Shown: positions 5,745-13,913 of the stretch, piece by piece
Layout: each line of letters opens with the position of its first letter
How positions within the stretch are numbered: the stretch's first letter is position 1
Source of the DNA: an uncultured Verrucomicrobiales bacterium
Lineage (GTDB): Bacteria; Verrucomicrobiota; Verrucomicrobiae; Limisphaerales; CANJSG01
DNA length: 14,242 nt
Direction: 5' to 3'
NCBI GenBank assembly: GCA_946480965.1
Contig: CAMLMI010000092.1
Span: 1 to 14,242 of the forward strand
Made by a program: the position numbers and the translations under genes
The notes under the pieces: generated by a model
What the model was told of the DNA's origin: nothing
What the model saw: only the letters and a program-made list of their open reading frames with translations
Databases searched by the model: none

Positions 5745-7028
5745 CTACGGCGCCAGCCCGGGCGTCACCGTGAAGCGGAACGCGCGCCGCACCCGTTCCG
5801 CCGCGACTTCGGCCTCGGCCCGGTTCCGCGCGTGGACCCGCGCGATGGCCGCGCCGGGAACCACCCTCTCCCCGATCCCCGGCAACCGGTCGATGCCCAC
5901 GTGGGGATCGAGCCGGTCCCCTTTGGCCAGGCGCCCGCCGCCGAGATCGCGCACGACCTCGCCGATGATCCGCGCATCGATGTCGGCCACGAACCCGGCT
6001 TCCGTCGCGGCCACGTCCAGAACGTCGTCGGCCCAAGCGGACCGGGCCAGCTTGGCCCGATAGGCCGCCAGATCCACGCCCTGGGCCTCGAGCATCGCCT
6101 CCCATCGGCGCAGCACCGCGCCGCTCGCCAAAGCGTCCGAGGCCCTCTGGACGCCTTCGGGCACATCCGCCGCCCGGCCGGTGAGCCGCAGCAGATGCCC
6201 GGCGCAGTCCAGCACCAGTTGGCGCAGGTCCTCCGGCCCACGGTTCTTCAGGCATTCGACCGACTCCACGACTTCCAGCCAGTTGCCCGCGCTCCGGCCC
6301 AGCGGCACGTCCATCGGCGTCAGGATCGCGTGGGTCCGCACGCCGCAGCTTTCGGCCATGCGCCCCATCGTCCGCGCCAGTTCCATCGCGTCCTCGCGCG
6401 TGCGCATGAAAGCCGCGCGGCCGAACTTCACGTCCAGCAGCAGCGCGTCGAGCGATTCGGAGAGCTTCTTCGCGAGGATCGACGCCGTGATCAGCGGGAT
6501 CGAAGGCACCGTGCCGCTCACGTCCCGCAGCGCATACATCAGCCGGTCCGCCGGCACCATCGCCTCCGTCTGCGCGCAGATCACGCAGCCGATCCCCTGC
6601 ACCTGCGCGACGATCCGCTCCCGCGAAAGCCCCGTGGTGAACCCGGGAATGGACTCCAGCTTGTCCAACGTGCCGCCGGTGATGCCCAGCCCGCGACCCG
6701 AGATCATCGGCACCCGGAACCCCAGCTCCGCCAGGAGCGGGGCCAGCGGCAACGACACCTTGTCGCCCACTCCGCCGGTCGAGTGTTTGTCCACCAGCGG
6801 CCGGGGATCTTCCGGAAACGACAGGGTCTCGCCCGAGTCCCGCATGGCCAGGGTCAAGGCCCGCGTCTCGCCCGGGTCCATGCCGCGGAAGAAGACGGCC
6901 ATGAGAAAGGCCGCCATCTGGTAGTCGGGAATCCGCCCGGCGGTGAACTCCTCCACCGTTTGGCGGATCGCCCCGGCGTCCAGCGCCGCGCCGTCGCGCT
7001 TGGCCTCGATCAACGAGAGAAAATTCAT
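5745..7028 (-). CDS. deoA: Pyrimidine-nucleoside phosphorylase / thymidine phosphorylase
   Basis: This cytoplasmic salvage enzyme splits thymidine, deoxyuridine or uridine with phosphate into base and (deoxy)ribose-1-phosphate. The 427-residue product is typical in length. Visible motifs are an N-terminal helical part with DYQMAAFLMAVFFRGM, the phosphate loop KHSTGGVGDK (81-90, with His82 and Lys81), the family signature SGRGLGITGGTLDKLE (110-125), and the base-binding residues Arg167, Ser182 and Lys186 (positions equivalent to Arg171, Ser186 and Lys190 of the E. coli enzyme). Residue 116 is Ile where the E. coli enzyme has His in GLGHTGGT. I cannot separate thymidine-specific (DeoA) from broad-specificity (Pdp) enzymes from sequence alone. 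ATG 7028 has a purine-rich GAGGGGAGG directly upstream. It lies 59 nt after the subtilase gene and may share its transcript. Confidence 0.94.
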   Translation of the reverse strand: MNFLSLIEAKRDGAALDAGAIRQTVEEFTAGRIPDYQMAAFLMAVFFRGMDPGETRALTLAMRDSGETLSFPEDPRPLVDKHSTGGVGDKVSLPLAPLLAELGFRVPMISGRGLGITGGTLDKLESIPGFTTGLSRERIVAQVQGIGCVICAQTEAMVPADRLMYALRDVSGTVPSIPLITASILAKKLSESLDALLLDVKFGRAAFMRTREDAMELARTMGRMAESCGVRTHAILTPMDVPLGRSAGNWLEVVESVECLKNRGPEDLRQLVLDCAGHLLRLTGRAADVPEGVQRASDALASGAVLRRWEAMLEAQGVDLAAYRAKLARSAWADDVLDVAATEAGFVADIDARIIGEVVRDLGGGRLAKGDRLDPHVGIDRLPGIGERVVPGAAIARVHARNRAEAEVAAERVRRAFRFTVTPGLAP

Positions 7029-7051
7029 CGCCTCCCCTCAGTAACGGAGCC

Positions 7052-7074
7052 GCTTCGCCCGAAGCAAGCCGGGC
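7052..7074 (-). other. Two mutually exclusive small hairpins in the deoA leader
   Basis: In the 59-nt gap between the subtilase stop and deoA, minus-strand GCTTC/GAAGC (7065-7061 with 7056-7052, loop GGGC) and GCCCG/CGGGC (7074-7070 with 7061-7057) can each form 5-bp stems, but they share bases and cannot coexist. Both are short. This may be chance in GC-rich DNA or a weak 3'-end structure of the subtilase message. Confidence 0.3.
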
Positions 7075-7087
7075 GTCGTTCCCCGCC

Positions 7088-9796
7088 TCATTCCGGCGCG
7101 ATCCGCACCTGGAAGAAGCGGTGCGTGGCAGGCCGGGAGACGAACCATTCCATCTCCGGGGCCTTTCCGGGCAGGTTGGTCAGCACCGTCATCGCCCCGG
7201 GATCGGTCCCGCCCAGCACCTGGTAAACCCGGTTCGTCGTCGCGGGCCAGCTCAGGCGCATCAGCCCCGTAGGCGCTCCCGACTGCGGCGGCCCGGAGGA
7301 GAAGATCGACAGGTCCGCGAGGAACGGCACGTCGGCCGCCATCGGATCTGTGCCGACCACCTGCTCGCGCGCGTTGCTCGAACCGTCGCCGTCGGAATCG
7401 TCCGCGCCGTTCTTGGCCAGGGTCTGCAGCCGGGCTTCTTCCCACACGTCGTCCAAGCCGTCGCGGTCCGTGTCCACGATCGGACTGCCGACCAGTTGCA
7501 GCGACGCGCCCAACAGTTGTCCGGCGGCTTCGGGGAATTCATCGGTGACTTCAAGCCGCCAATCGCCCGCGCTGCTTTCTCCGAGGTGGTGCGTGGACCA
7601 ATAGGTCCAGTCGATGGGGCCCGGGCTGATGTCCGCGTTGTAGCGCTGGAGAATGCTCCGCGTGCCCGCCGGCGAAACCAGCGTCAACCGCAGGTCGCCG
7701 CGCAAGGGATGGTCCGTCTGCACTCGCACGCCCACCTTCTGCACGACCAGCGTGTCCTCGACCGAGAACGTCTTCACCGCCGATTCCAGCTCCAGCCGCG
7801 CCTCCGCCGTGGCGTTGGTCGCGAAGATTCCCTTCAGCCGCAGCCCGACCGACCGGCCGACGAAGAGCCCCGCGATGAGGTTCGTGTCCGTGCCGCCGGG
7901 CAGACAAAGCTGGTCGCCGCCAGGACAGCCGTTGGGATTGGGGTTCTCGGCGAAGTTGTAGATGATGGCGAAGACCGCACCCGCCTTGTGCGCCAAGTCC
8001 AGTTTCGCGCCGAAGTCGTTCGTGCCGCGTTCCACCAGAACCGCCTTTCCGGCCACATCGAGCCCCGCGTAGTTCGTGCCCAGTCCAGCGTCCACCAACC
8101 GCACCCACGGCGTGGCCACATCCGGATGCGCGCCCGTCGTGGGCAAGCCGACGATCAACGCGTCTTCCGAAGTCACGCCTTCACCCGTGACAACCAAACG
8201 CAACCCTCCGTCGGGAATCAGCACCGGTGTGGGGGATTCGACCGTCACGGAGCGCACCTCCCGGTCGGGATCGACCCACGCCAGGGCCAACCGCACCGCT
8301 TCGCCCGCGTCCGGCACGCCGAAGCCCGTGCGGTCGCTGACGACGAAGCCCGCCTGGTTCGTCTGGAGCGTCGGATCGGCGAAGTCGTAATGCCGGGCCG
8401 AGAGCGCGAGGACCTGCTGCACCTCCTGGTAGGGCAGCGCCGGATTCGCGCCCAGGATCAAGGCCGCCACGCCGCTGATCAGCGGAGCCGACGCCGATGT
8501 GCCGCTGAAGCCGAATATATTGAATGCATAGTCAGCGACCGTCGGATCGCCAATGAACCCGACCGCGTTGAAACCCGCAGGCCCGGTCAGGTCCGTCGTG
8601 AAGAGACCGGATTGCCCCGTTTCGCCGCTCGGTGCCGCTATGAGGATGGAACTTCCGGGTTCCGAATACGAGGCCCAGCGCCCCTGGCGATTGACCGAGC
8701 CCACCGCGACGACCCTAGGATCGCTCGCGTAGCCGTCGTCGTTGGCGGAAGCACCGCGTTCCCGGTCGTTGCCGGCGGACCGCACCATCACCACGCCGAG
8801 CCCTTGCCGACCACGCGTCACCGCCGCGTCGATGGCTTCCCACTCCAACGCCGTCGGACCGCCCAGCCCCACGCCACCACCGCTCCAACTGTGGTTCTGC
8901 ACCGAGACCACGTTGGAAGCGTAGGAGAACATCTCGGCCAACTTGTCGTCCGAAACCAGCGTAGCCGCCGCGTCGTTGATTACCCACGAAGCCAGCCGCG
9001 CCTCCGGAGCCACGCCCGCGCCGCTGAAAATATCGTTCGTGGTGGCGGCGGCCAAACCTGCGACCGCCGTGCCGTGGGCCCAGAACTGGTTCGTGCCCGC
9101 CGGAGTCGCAGCCGGGGAATTGGACGCGAAGTTCCAGTGCGGCGCTCCGCCAGCGCGGGCCACCAGATCTGGATGGCTCAGTTCGATGCCCGTGTCCGCG
9201 ATCGCGATGGTCACATCCTTGCCGCGCGTCATCGGCCAAGCCGCACGCACATTCAGGTCGGGACCGAGCTTGGCCCCCGTGGCGAGGGCGCGGTTCTCCA
9301 GATGCCATTGGCCGACAATGTTGCCGAGCTGCGCCTGAAATCCGTCGTCGGCAGGATACGGCGCATAGCGGCCGTTGAAGTCGGCCGGCTTCGACACCAC
9401 CGGATAACTCGCGGCCACGCCCGGCAGTTCCGCGATCCGCGCCGCCGCCCGCGCCGCCGCCCACGCATCGGCCATGTCGTAGATACGAAGCTTGGCGGAG
9501 ACGTGGTTGGTCGCCGTCGCGCCGAATTCGGCAGGCAACGCCTCCACCGACTCCGGCCAATCCCCCGTCACCGATACCACCAACCGGTTTCCGAAAACGT
9601 GCCGCCGTTCCCCATCGCTCTCGGACCGCAGCGTCTCCACGCGATTGGAGACGACCCGCCCCGGCTCCAAGGCAACGGTCAGCGGCAACGGCAGTCGAAA
9701 GGTGAACACCTCTCCGGCCATTCCGGAACACGCGGCCATGCCGCCCAAAAACAAAGAGAAGATTCGCCTCCCCCACCCGCCGTGAACTGGTCTCAT
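7088..9796 (-). CDS. Secreted kexin-like subtilase (S8 peptidase) with PA, P and calcium-binding modules
   Basis: A 902-residue secreted serine protease. Order: signal peptide (about 1-28: basic start, then IFSLFLGGMAACSGMAG); a pro-region of about 150 residues; the S8 domain with Asp201 in IAIADTGIELSHPDL, His241 in AHGTAVAGLAA, oxyanion Asn343 in VRSAGND and nucleophile Ser434 in GFSGTSASAPLISG; a PA-like insert (about 575-665, GKAVLVERG ... AGAVFAIIYNF); a proprotein-convertase P domain (about 680-770, with HPLRGDLRLTLVSPAGT); Asp-rich calcium motifs DTDRDGLDD and DDSDGDGSSN (775-810); and a C-terminal beta module with TNRVYQV and FFQVRI. The P domain beside an S8B-like core resembles kexin/furin relatives. 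ATG 9796 was chosen because the signal peptide begins there; the frame is open to 9859. Substrate is unknown; it may be exported to the surface or medium. Confidence 0.93.
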   Translation of the reverse strand: MRPVHGGWGRRIFSLFLGGMAACSGMAGEVFTFRLPLPLTVALEPGRVVSNRVETLRSESDGERRHVFGNRLVVSVTGDWPESVEALPAEFGATATNHVSAKLRIYDMADAWAAARAAARIAELPGVAASYPVVSKPADFNGRYAPYPADDGFQAQLGNIVGQWHLENRALATGAKLGPDLNVRAAWPMTRGKDVTIAIADTGIELSHPDLVARAGGAPHWNFASNSPAATPAGTNQFWAHGTAVAGLAAATTNDIFSGAGVAPEARLASWVINDAAATLVSDDKLAEMFSYASNVVSVQNHSWSGGGVGLGGPTALEWEAIDAAVTRGRQGLGVVMVRSAGNDRERGASANDDGYASDPRVVAVGSVNRQGRWASYSEPGSSILIAAPSGETGQSGLFTTDLTGPAGFNAVGFIGDPTVADYAFNIFGFSGTSASAPLISGVAALILGANPALPYQEVQQVLALSARHYDFADPTLQTNQAGFVVSDRTGFGVPDAGEAVRLALAWVDPDREVRSVTVESPTPVLIPDGGLRLVVTGEGVTSEDALIVGLPTTGAHPDVATPWVRLVDAGLGTNYAGLDVAGKAVLVERGTNDFGAKLDLAHKAGAVFAIIYNFAENPNPNGCPGGDQLCLPGGTDTNLIAGLFVGRSVGLRLKGIFATNATAEARLELESAVKTFSVEDTLVVQKVGVRVQTDHPLRGDLRLTLVSPAGTRSILQRYNADISPGPIDWTYWSTHHLGESSAGDWRLEVTDEFPEAAGQLLGASLQLVGSPIVDTDRDGLDDVWEEARLQTLAKNGADDSDGDGSSNAREQVVGTDPMAADVPFLADLSIFSSGPPQSGAPTGLMRLSWPATTNRVYQVLGGTDPGAMTVLTNLPGKAPEMEWFVSRPATHRFFQVRIAPE

Positions 9797-9834
9797 ACGT
9801 CGCGGGAACCTTGCCGTCCGCGCCCAGCGGAGCA

Positions 9835-9849
9835 AGCGGCAATCCCGCT
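9835..9849 (-). other. Small hairpin between the glycosidase and subtilase genes
   Basis: AGCGG-GATTG-CCGCT on the minus strand forms a 5-bp stem 18 nt after the glycosidase stop at 9868, in a 71-nt gap before the subtilase start. No T-run follows. It could be a weak 3' structure separating the carbohydrate genes from the subtilase. Confidence 0.25.
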
Positions 9850-9867
9850 GCAGACACACTCTATGCG

Positions 9868-11217
9868 TTAGCGCTTCTCCGCCTCAAACCACAGATAGAT
9901 CGGCGATTCCGTGACCGTGAGCCTGACGCCGTCTTGGCCTTCCACCACCGCGCCGCCGCTCGACGGAGCACCGGCTTGGAGCGGCATGGTTTCGGACTTC
10001 ACCAACCGTCCCGGCAAGCCGCCCAATACCCGCGCCGTGGAACGGCCTTCCCCCGTCGGAGACCACACCGCCCAGACCGTGCGCGACGCGTCGCCGCCAT
10101 GGCGATAGGCCTGCACGCGCAGTTCACCCGGTTCGTTCGTCACGATCCCGTCGAAGCGATATTCACCCAGCGTTGTCTGGAGATGCGCCATCGCGTGGAA
10201 GGCGGGCTTGGGCTCGAAGTTCCGCGTGAGCCCGGCAGCGGCGTGGAGCTTGGGCCCGTCCGAATCGTTGAAGAAATACACGTAGGCCCGCTCCACCGGC
10301 ATCACCGAGAAGACCAGCACCGACCGCACGTTCCACTGCGCTTGCTGTGTATCGGTCACACCCACCCACTTCTCGAAATCCCCGCCCGGCGACGGCGGCT
10401 TCGTGCTGCTGTCGTAGCCGAATTCCGTGATCCAAACCGGCTTCCCGGCCGCGTGTTCGTCGCGCCAACGGCACAGCGCCTCCACGTCCTGGAGATACTT
10501 CGGCAGCTTCGGATCTTCCGGAAAACTCCGTCGCCACGTCGGCCAGCCCTCCAGTTGCGCGTAGGTGTGGAGGTTCAGCACGTCGTAGAGCCCGCCCAAT
10601 CCTTCCAGACAGCGCACGCTCTTCTCGTAGTCGCCGCTCGCACCGACGGTGAGGTTGCAGGTGGCGATGCGGAGCTGCGGATCGCCCTCGCGGATGCCCG
10701 AGGCCATCGCGCGGAAAAGCTTCGCATAATCCGCGTCGCTCCATTGCCCCGGCTCGTTGCCGATCTCGACGGCTTCGACCAATCGCCGCGCGCCCGAGGG
10801 ACCGAACTCCCGGGCGAAGGCGCGTCCATACGCGCGGGCATCGGCTTCGATGTCCGTCCAGTTCGTCCGCGCAATGCTCTCGAACATGAGCGAGACATCC
10901 GTCCGCCAGCCCGCCTTCTGCCAAGAGCCGTAAACGTGGCTCCAATCGACGCGGTTCTTGGCGAAGGGCCAATCGGGCAGCACGGCGGTGTTCGTGCCCA
11001 AGTCCCACTCCACCGGATGGTAGTCGCGCACCAGCGTCGCCACGGGCCGATACAGCTCCGGCTTGAAGAGCACGGTGTGCCCGTTGATCCCGATGAAGTC
11101 CTTCAAGAGCGGCCGGACGGAAGCCGCCGAACGGGCCGTCTGCAGCCCGCAGGCCAAAAGCAAAAGGCCAATCAACCACCGTCCACCCTTCAACCCGTTC
11201 CCAGGCTCTTTGCTCAT
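9868..11217 (-). CDS. Secreted clan GH-A-type glycoside hydrolase, family unassigned
   Basis: A 449-residue exported protein: a hydrophobic segment (about 14-23, LIGLLLLAC), then ARSAA, which could be a type I cleavage site; LLAC at Cys23 could instead be a lipobox. The mature part reads as a beta/alpha barrel with Trp/Asp/Asn-rich loops. Two glutamates sit where clan GH-A retaining enzymes have theirs: Glu155 in EIGNEPGQW (acid/base, strand 4) and Glu265 in VWITEFGYDSS (nucleophile, strand 7), 110 residues apart. A beta-rich domain of about 90 residues follows (YRFDGIVTNEPGELRVQAY onward), as in many GH39/GH30/GH5-type enzymes. I cannot assign the family or substrate. Its ATG overlaps the TGA of the pectinase gene (ATGA at 11217-11214), so the two are translationally coupled and probably act on the same polysaccharide. 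Confidence 0.82.
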   Translation of the reverse strand: MSKEPGNGLKGGRWLIGLLLLACGLQTARSAASVRPLLKDFIGINGHTVLFKPELYRPVATLVRDYHPVEWDLGTNTAVLPDWPFAKNRVDWSHVYGSWQKAGWRTDVSLMFESIARTNWTDIEADARAYGRAFAREFGPSGARRLVEAVEIGNEPGQWSDADYAKLFRAMASGIREGDPQLRIATCNLTVGASGDYEKSVRCLEGLGGLYDVLNLHTYAQLEGWPTWRRSFPEDPKLPKYLQDVEALCRWRDEHAAGKPVWITEFGYDSSTKPPSPGGDFEKWVGVTDTQQAQWNVRSVLVFSVMPVERAYVYFFNDSDGPKLHAAAGLTRNFEPKPAFHAMAHLQTTLGEYRFDGIVTNEPGELRVQAYRHGGDASRTVWAVWSPTGEGRSTARVLGGLPGRLVKSETMPLQAGAPSSGGAVVEGQDGVRLTVTESPIYLWFEAEKR

Positions 11218-12914
11218 AGACTCTGGTCCTCCACCTTTTCCAGCCGAGTCTCCGGCAGGTCCCGCGAGCCGCGCAGCGTGAACCCTTCGACATCCTTCAA
11301 CCGGATCGTCGCGCCGCCCTCGACCTTCTGCGCCTTGATGTTCACCAGGTCCACGTCGCGCACCTGGTCGAGCTGGAACGCGGGCCGCTGGTCGGGCGCG
11401 GCGAAGCGCAGATCGATGTCGCCGAGTTCGACGCCGACGGCGTGGCGCACATAGACGCCGAAGCTGGGCGTGACGCCGAACATCGACGGCTCGGGATAGG
11501 CGTTCTCGTTTTCCGGGATCGCGCGCCCGGCCTGTTCCTTCGTGCCGCCGCCCCGGTAGTGGACGCGGATGCCGCGCAGCACCACGTCCTCGATCGGCCG
11601 CTCCTTCAATCCCGCGATCAGGATCGCGTAGCGCGGGTCCACGTCGTAGGCGCTGACGTTGGTGATGCGGATACGGCGCAACTGCCCCACGGGCACGCCC
11701 TCCGGTCCGCGCATCCTTTTGCCGAGGCGGAGGAAGATCGGCGAATTCACCACTTCGCGCAGGGTGATGTTGTCGATGGTCACGTCTTCCAGCAGCCCGC
11801 CGTCCACCGTCTCCAGCGCGATGCCTCGCGTCCGCTCGAAGACGCAGTTGGCGATGGCGATGTTGCGGAACCCGGCGTTGGACTCGGTGCCGAACTTGAT
11901 CCGCCCACAGTTGCCGTCGTGGTCCGGAGCGATGTCCTGCGTGCGCTGGAAGGTGCCGTCGAGAAAGGTGCCGACATCGAAGCCCGTGCCCTGGCAGTTG
12001 ATGATCGTGACGTTCTCGGTGAACCGCGGATAGCCGAGGCCGAAGGAGCTCTTGAGCACGTAGGCGTCGTCGTTCGGCGAATTCACCGAGCAGTTCGAGA
12101 TGCGCACATTGCGGCAGCAGTCGATGTCGAAGCCGTCGCTCTGCGTGTCCACCTTCACGTTGTCGATGGTCAGGTTGTCCACGCCGGTGGCGAGCAGCGC
12201 GAAGTGGCCGCCCAGCAGGACGGAGAAATCGCGCAGGACGACGTTCCGGCATTCCTTCAAGGCGATGGCCTTGTTGCCCTCGCCGTTCATCGTGGGATCG
12301 AGCGGCGGACGGAGTCCGACAGCGACGGCGTTGGTCGCCTGGTAGGTGCTCTCGACGGGATTGGTCACGCCGGTGCTGAAGACCAGCGGCATGTCGCCCG
12401 CCTGGCTGGCGCGGCGTGGGCCGGGACCGCGCTTCGTCAGACCCTTGCCGTGGATCAAACCGGGACCGGTGATGGAGATGTTTTCCAGGCCGATGCCCCA
12501 GATGAGGCTGTTCTGCCAATGGCTGTGGCCGAAGTCCTGATACATGTCCCAGGGGTTGTCCTCCGGCAGATCGTATTGGCCCGCGTGTTCTTGCGGGCTG
12601 GCGGCTTCCAGCACGGCTCCGGCGTCGAGGTGCACGCGGATGTGGCTCTTCAGCCGGATGGAGAAGCTCAGATAACGCCCCGCCGGAAAATGCACCGTGC
12701 CGCCCCCGGCCGACGCGGCCGCGTCGATGGCTCGGTTGATCGCGTCGGTGTCGAGCGTGGCGTCATTGGGCGTCGCGCCGTAGCGGGTGATGTCGTAAAC
12801 ACCGGTCGAATCAGCCGCGAAAACGCCGCCCGCGAGGACCAGCGACAGGACCAAGACCGAAAACCGGCGCACGAGCCGCCCGTGGCCGAAAGCAGGAGGT
12901 GTCGGGGAATGCAT
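11214..12914 (-). CDS. Secreted GH28-like polygalacturonase family protein (parallel beta-helix)
   Basis: A 566-residue exported protein: signal peptide (about 1-34, RRFSVLVLSLVLAGGVFAAD), then YDITRYGATPNDATLDTDAI and a GGGTVHFPAGRY segment, the standard opening of pectinase beta-helices, followed by many repeats of the form 'NVxIxNCxV'. GH28 landmarks are SDGFDIDCCRNV (259-270, in place of NTDG), NDDAYVLKS (281-289, with Asp282 and Asp283) and GRIKFGTES (337-345, the RIK motif). The usual catalytic-loop HG is replaced by TG (NCQGTGFDVGTFLDG, 306-320). GH28 enzymes hydrolyse polygalacturonan or rhamnogalacturonan, but the changed loop makes specificity uncertain. ATG 12914 is preceded by AGGAG and starts the signal peptide; the frame is open further upstream without supporting sequence. 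It is coupled to the downstream glycosidase and divergent from the esterase. Confidence 0.9.
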   Translation of the reverse strand: MHSPTPPAFGHGRLVRRFSVLVLSLVLAGGVFAADSTGVYDITRYGATPNDATLDTDAINRAIDAAASAGGGTVHFPAGRYLSFSIRLKSHIRVHLDAGAVLEAASPQEHAGQYDLPEDNPWDMYQDFGHSHWQNSLIWGIGLENISITGPGLIHGKGLTKRGPGPRRASQAGDMPLVFSTGVTNPVESTYQATNAVAVGLRPPLDPTMNGEGNKAIALKECRNVVLRDFSVLLGGHFALLATGVDNLTIDNVKVDTQSDGFDIDCCRNVRISNCSVNSPNDDAYVLKSSFGLGYPRFTENVTIINCQGTGFDVGTFLDGTFQRTQDIAPDHDGNCGRIKFGTESNAGFRNIAIANCVFERTRGIALETVDGGLLEDVTIDNITLREVVNSPIFLRLGKRMRGPEGVPVGQLRRIRITNVSAYDVDPRYAILIAGLKERPIEDVVLRGIRVHYRGGGTKEQAGRAIPENENAYPEPSMFGVTPSFGVYVRHAVGVELGDIDLRFAAPDQRPAFQLDQVRDVDLVNIKAQKVEGGATIRLKDVEGFTLRGSRDLPETRLEKVEDQSL

Positions 12915-13028
12915 CCGCTCCTGCCTACCAGCCGAGCCCGCCACCGCCAACCCCGGAAGCGCGGCCGTCGGAGAGATTGGGATTGTCCGGCGAACCCGGT
13001 TGCGGGATGAAGCCTCCGTTCCCACCCG

Positions 13029-13904
13029 ATGAAAACCATCCCGACCTTTCTCCGGACCGTCGTTTGCGCCTTTGCGCTGCACGGCTTCGCCACCGCCGCC
13101 GAATTGCCCGCTGCCATTCCGCTCTGGCCGAACGGCGCGCCCGGTTCCGAAGCGAAGAAGGATCTGCCGGAGATCGATCTGAAGAACGACTTCGGCGGCA
13201 TCGCGGGCATCCACCATCCGTCGATCACGCCGTTCCTGCCCGCGAAGGAAGCCGCCACCGGCGCGGCCGTGCTGGTCATCCCCGGCGGCGGCCATCGGAT
13301 GCTCGCCATCCAGCATGAGGGCTACAACGTGGGCCGCTGGCTGGCCGAACACGGCATCGCCGCCTTCGTGCTCAAGCACCGGCTGGCCCGCGAAACCAAC
13401 TCCACCTACCGCATCGAGGTCGAGGCGTTGGCCGACACGCAGCGGGCATTGCGCGTGATCCGCTCGCGTGCGACGGAATGGGGCGTCGATCCCGCGCGCC
13501 TCGGAGCGATGGGCTTCTCCGCTGGCGGCGAACTGGTGAACCTGGTCAGCCTCCGCCACGACGACGGCCAGTCCGACGCCGCCGATCCGATCGACCGCTT
13601 CGGCTGCAAGATCGCCTTCCAGGGGCTCATCTATCCGGGGCGTTCCGGCGACATCCAGCCGCAGCCCGGTTCCCCGCCCGTCTTCCTCGCCGCCGGTTTC
13701 AACGACCGGCCCGACATCTCCGAGGGTCTGGCCGAAGCCTATCTGCGCTTCAAGAAGGTCAAGGTTCCCGCCGAACTCCACATCTACGCCGGAGCCGGTC
13801 ACGGCTTCGGCCTGCGCGAGACGAACAAAGGTCCATCCGCCGCCTGGCCGCTGCGCTTCCGCGAATGGCTGGAGGAGCGGGGATTCTTGAAGGGGAAGCC
13901 GTAG
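13029..13904 (+). CDS. Secreted alpha/beta-hydrolase, probable polysaccharide esterase
   Basis: A 291-residue exported hydrolase: signal peptide (about 1-24, TFLRTVVCAFALHGFATAAE), then PLWPNGAPGSE, an opening common in bacterial acetyl-xylan-esterase-like and dienelactone-hydrolase-like enzymes of plant-polymer loci. Oxyanion loop VIPGGGHRMLA (83-93), nucleophile Ser164 in GFSAGGEL, likely acid Asp226 in AAGFNDRPD and His258 in GAGHGFG complete the triad. There is no membrane anchor. It is divergent from the GH28/glycosidase pair across 114 nt and most plausibly removes acetyl or other ester groups that block those enzymes. The substrate is inferred from context; a general carboxylesterase is possible. 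The ATG at 13029 gives a complete signal peptide. A perfect hairpin follows the stop by 9 nt. Confidence 0.9.
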   Translation: MKTIPTFLRTVVCAFALHGFATAAELPAAIPLWPNGAPGSEAKKDLPEIDLKNDFGGIAGIHHPSITPFLPAKEAATGAAVLVIPGGGHRMLAIQHEGYNVGRWLAEHGIAAFVLKHRLARETNSTYRIEVEALADTQRALRVIRSRATEWGVDPARLGAMGFSAGGELVNLVSLRHDDGQSDAADPIDRFGCKIAFQGLIYPGRSGDIQPQPGSPPVFLAAGFNDRPDISEGLAEAYLRFKKVKVPAELHIYAGAGHGFGLRETNKGPSAAWPLRFREWLEERGFLKGKP

Positions 13905-13913
13905 CAAGAGGAG

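Noticed and set aside
7121..9871. 916-codon open frame on the plus strand opposite the subtilase
   Set aside because: It is antisense to a gene with a complete catalytic triad and signal peptide. Its translation is rich in Arg, His, Pro and Gln with no motif, the usual shadow of a GC-rich coding strand.
9868..12519. 883-codon version of the glycosidase gene running through the pectinase gene
   Set aside because: Only the part from ATG 11217 has a signal peptide and glycosidase motifs. The rest is an out-of-frame Arg/Pro-rich shadow of the GH28-like gene.
11214..13907. 897-codon version of the GH28-like gene
   Set aside because: The extra N-terminal part lies antisense to the esterase gene, which has a signal peptide and triad, whereas ATG 12914 has AGGAG upstream and begins a proper signal peptide.
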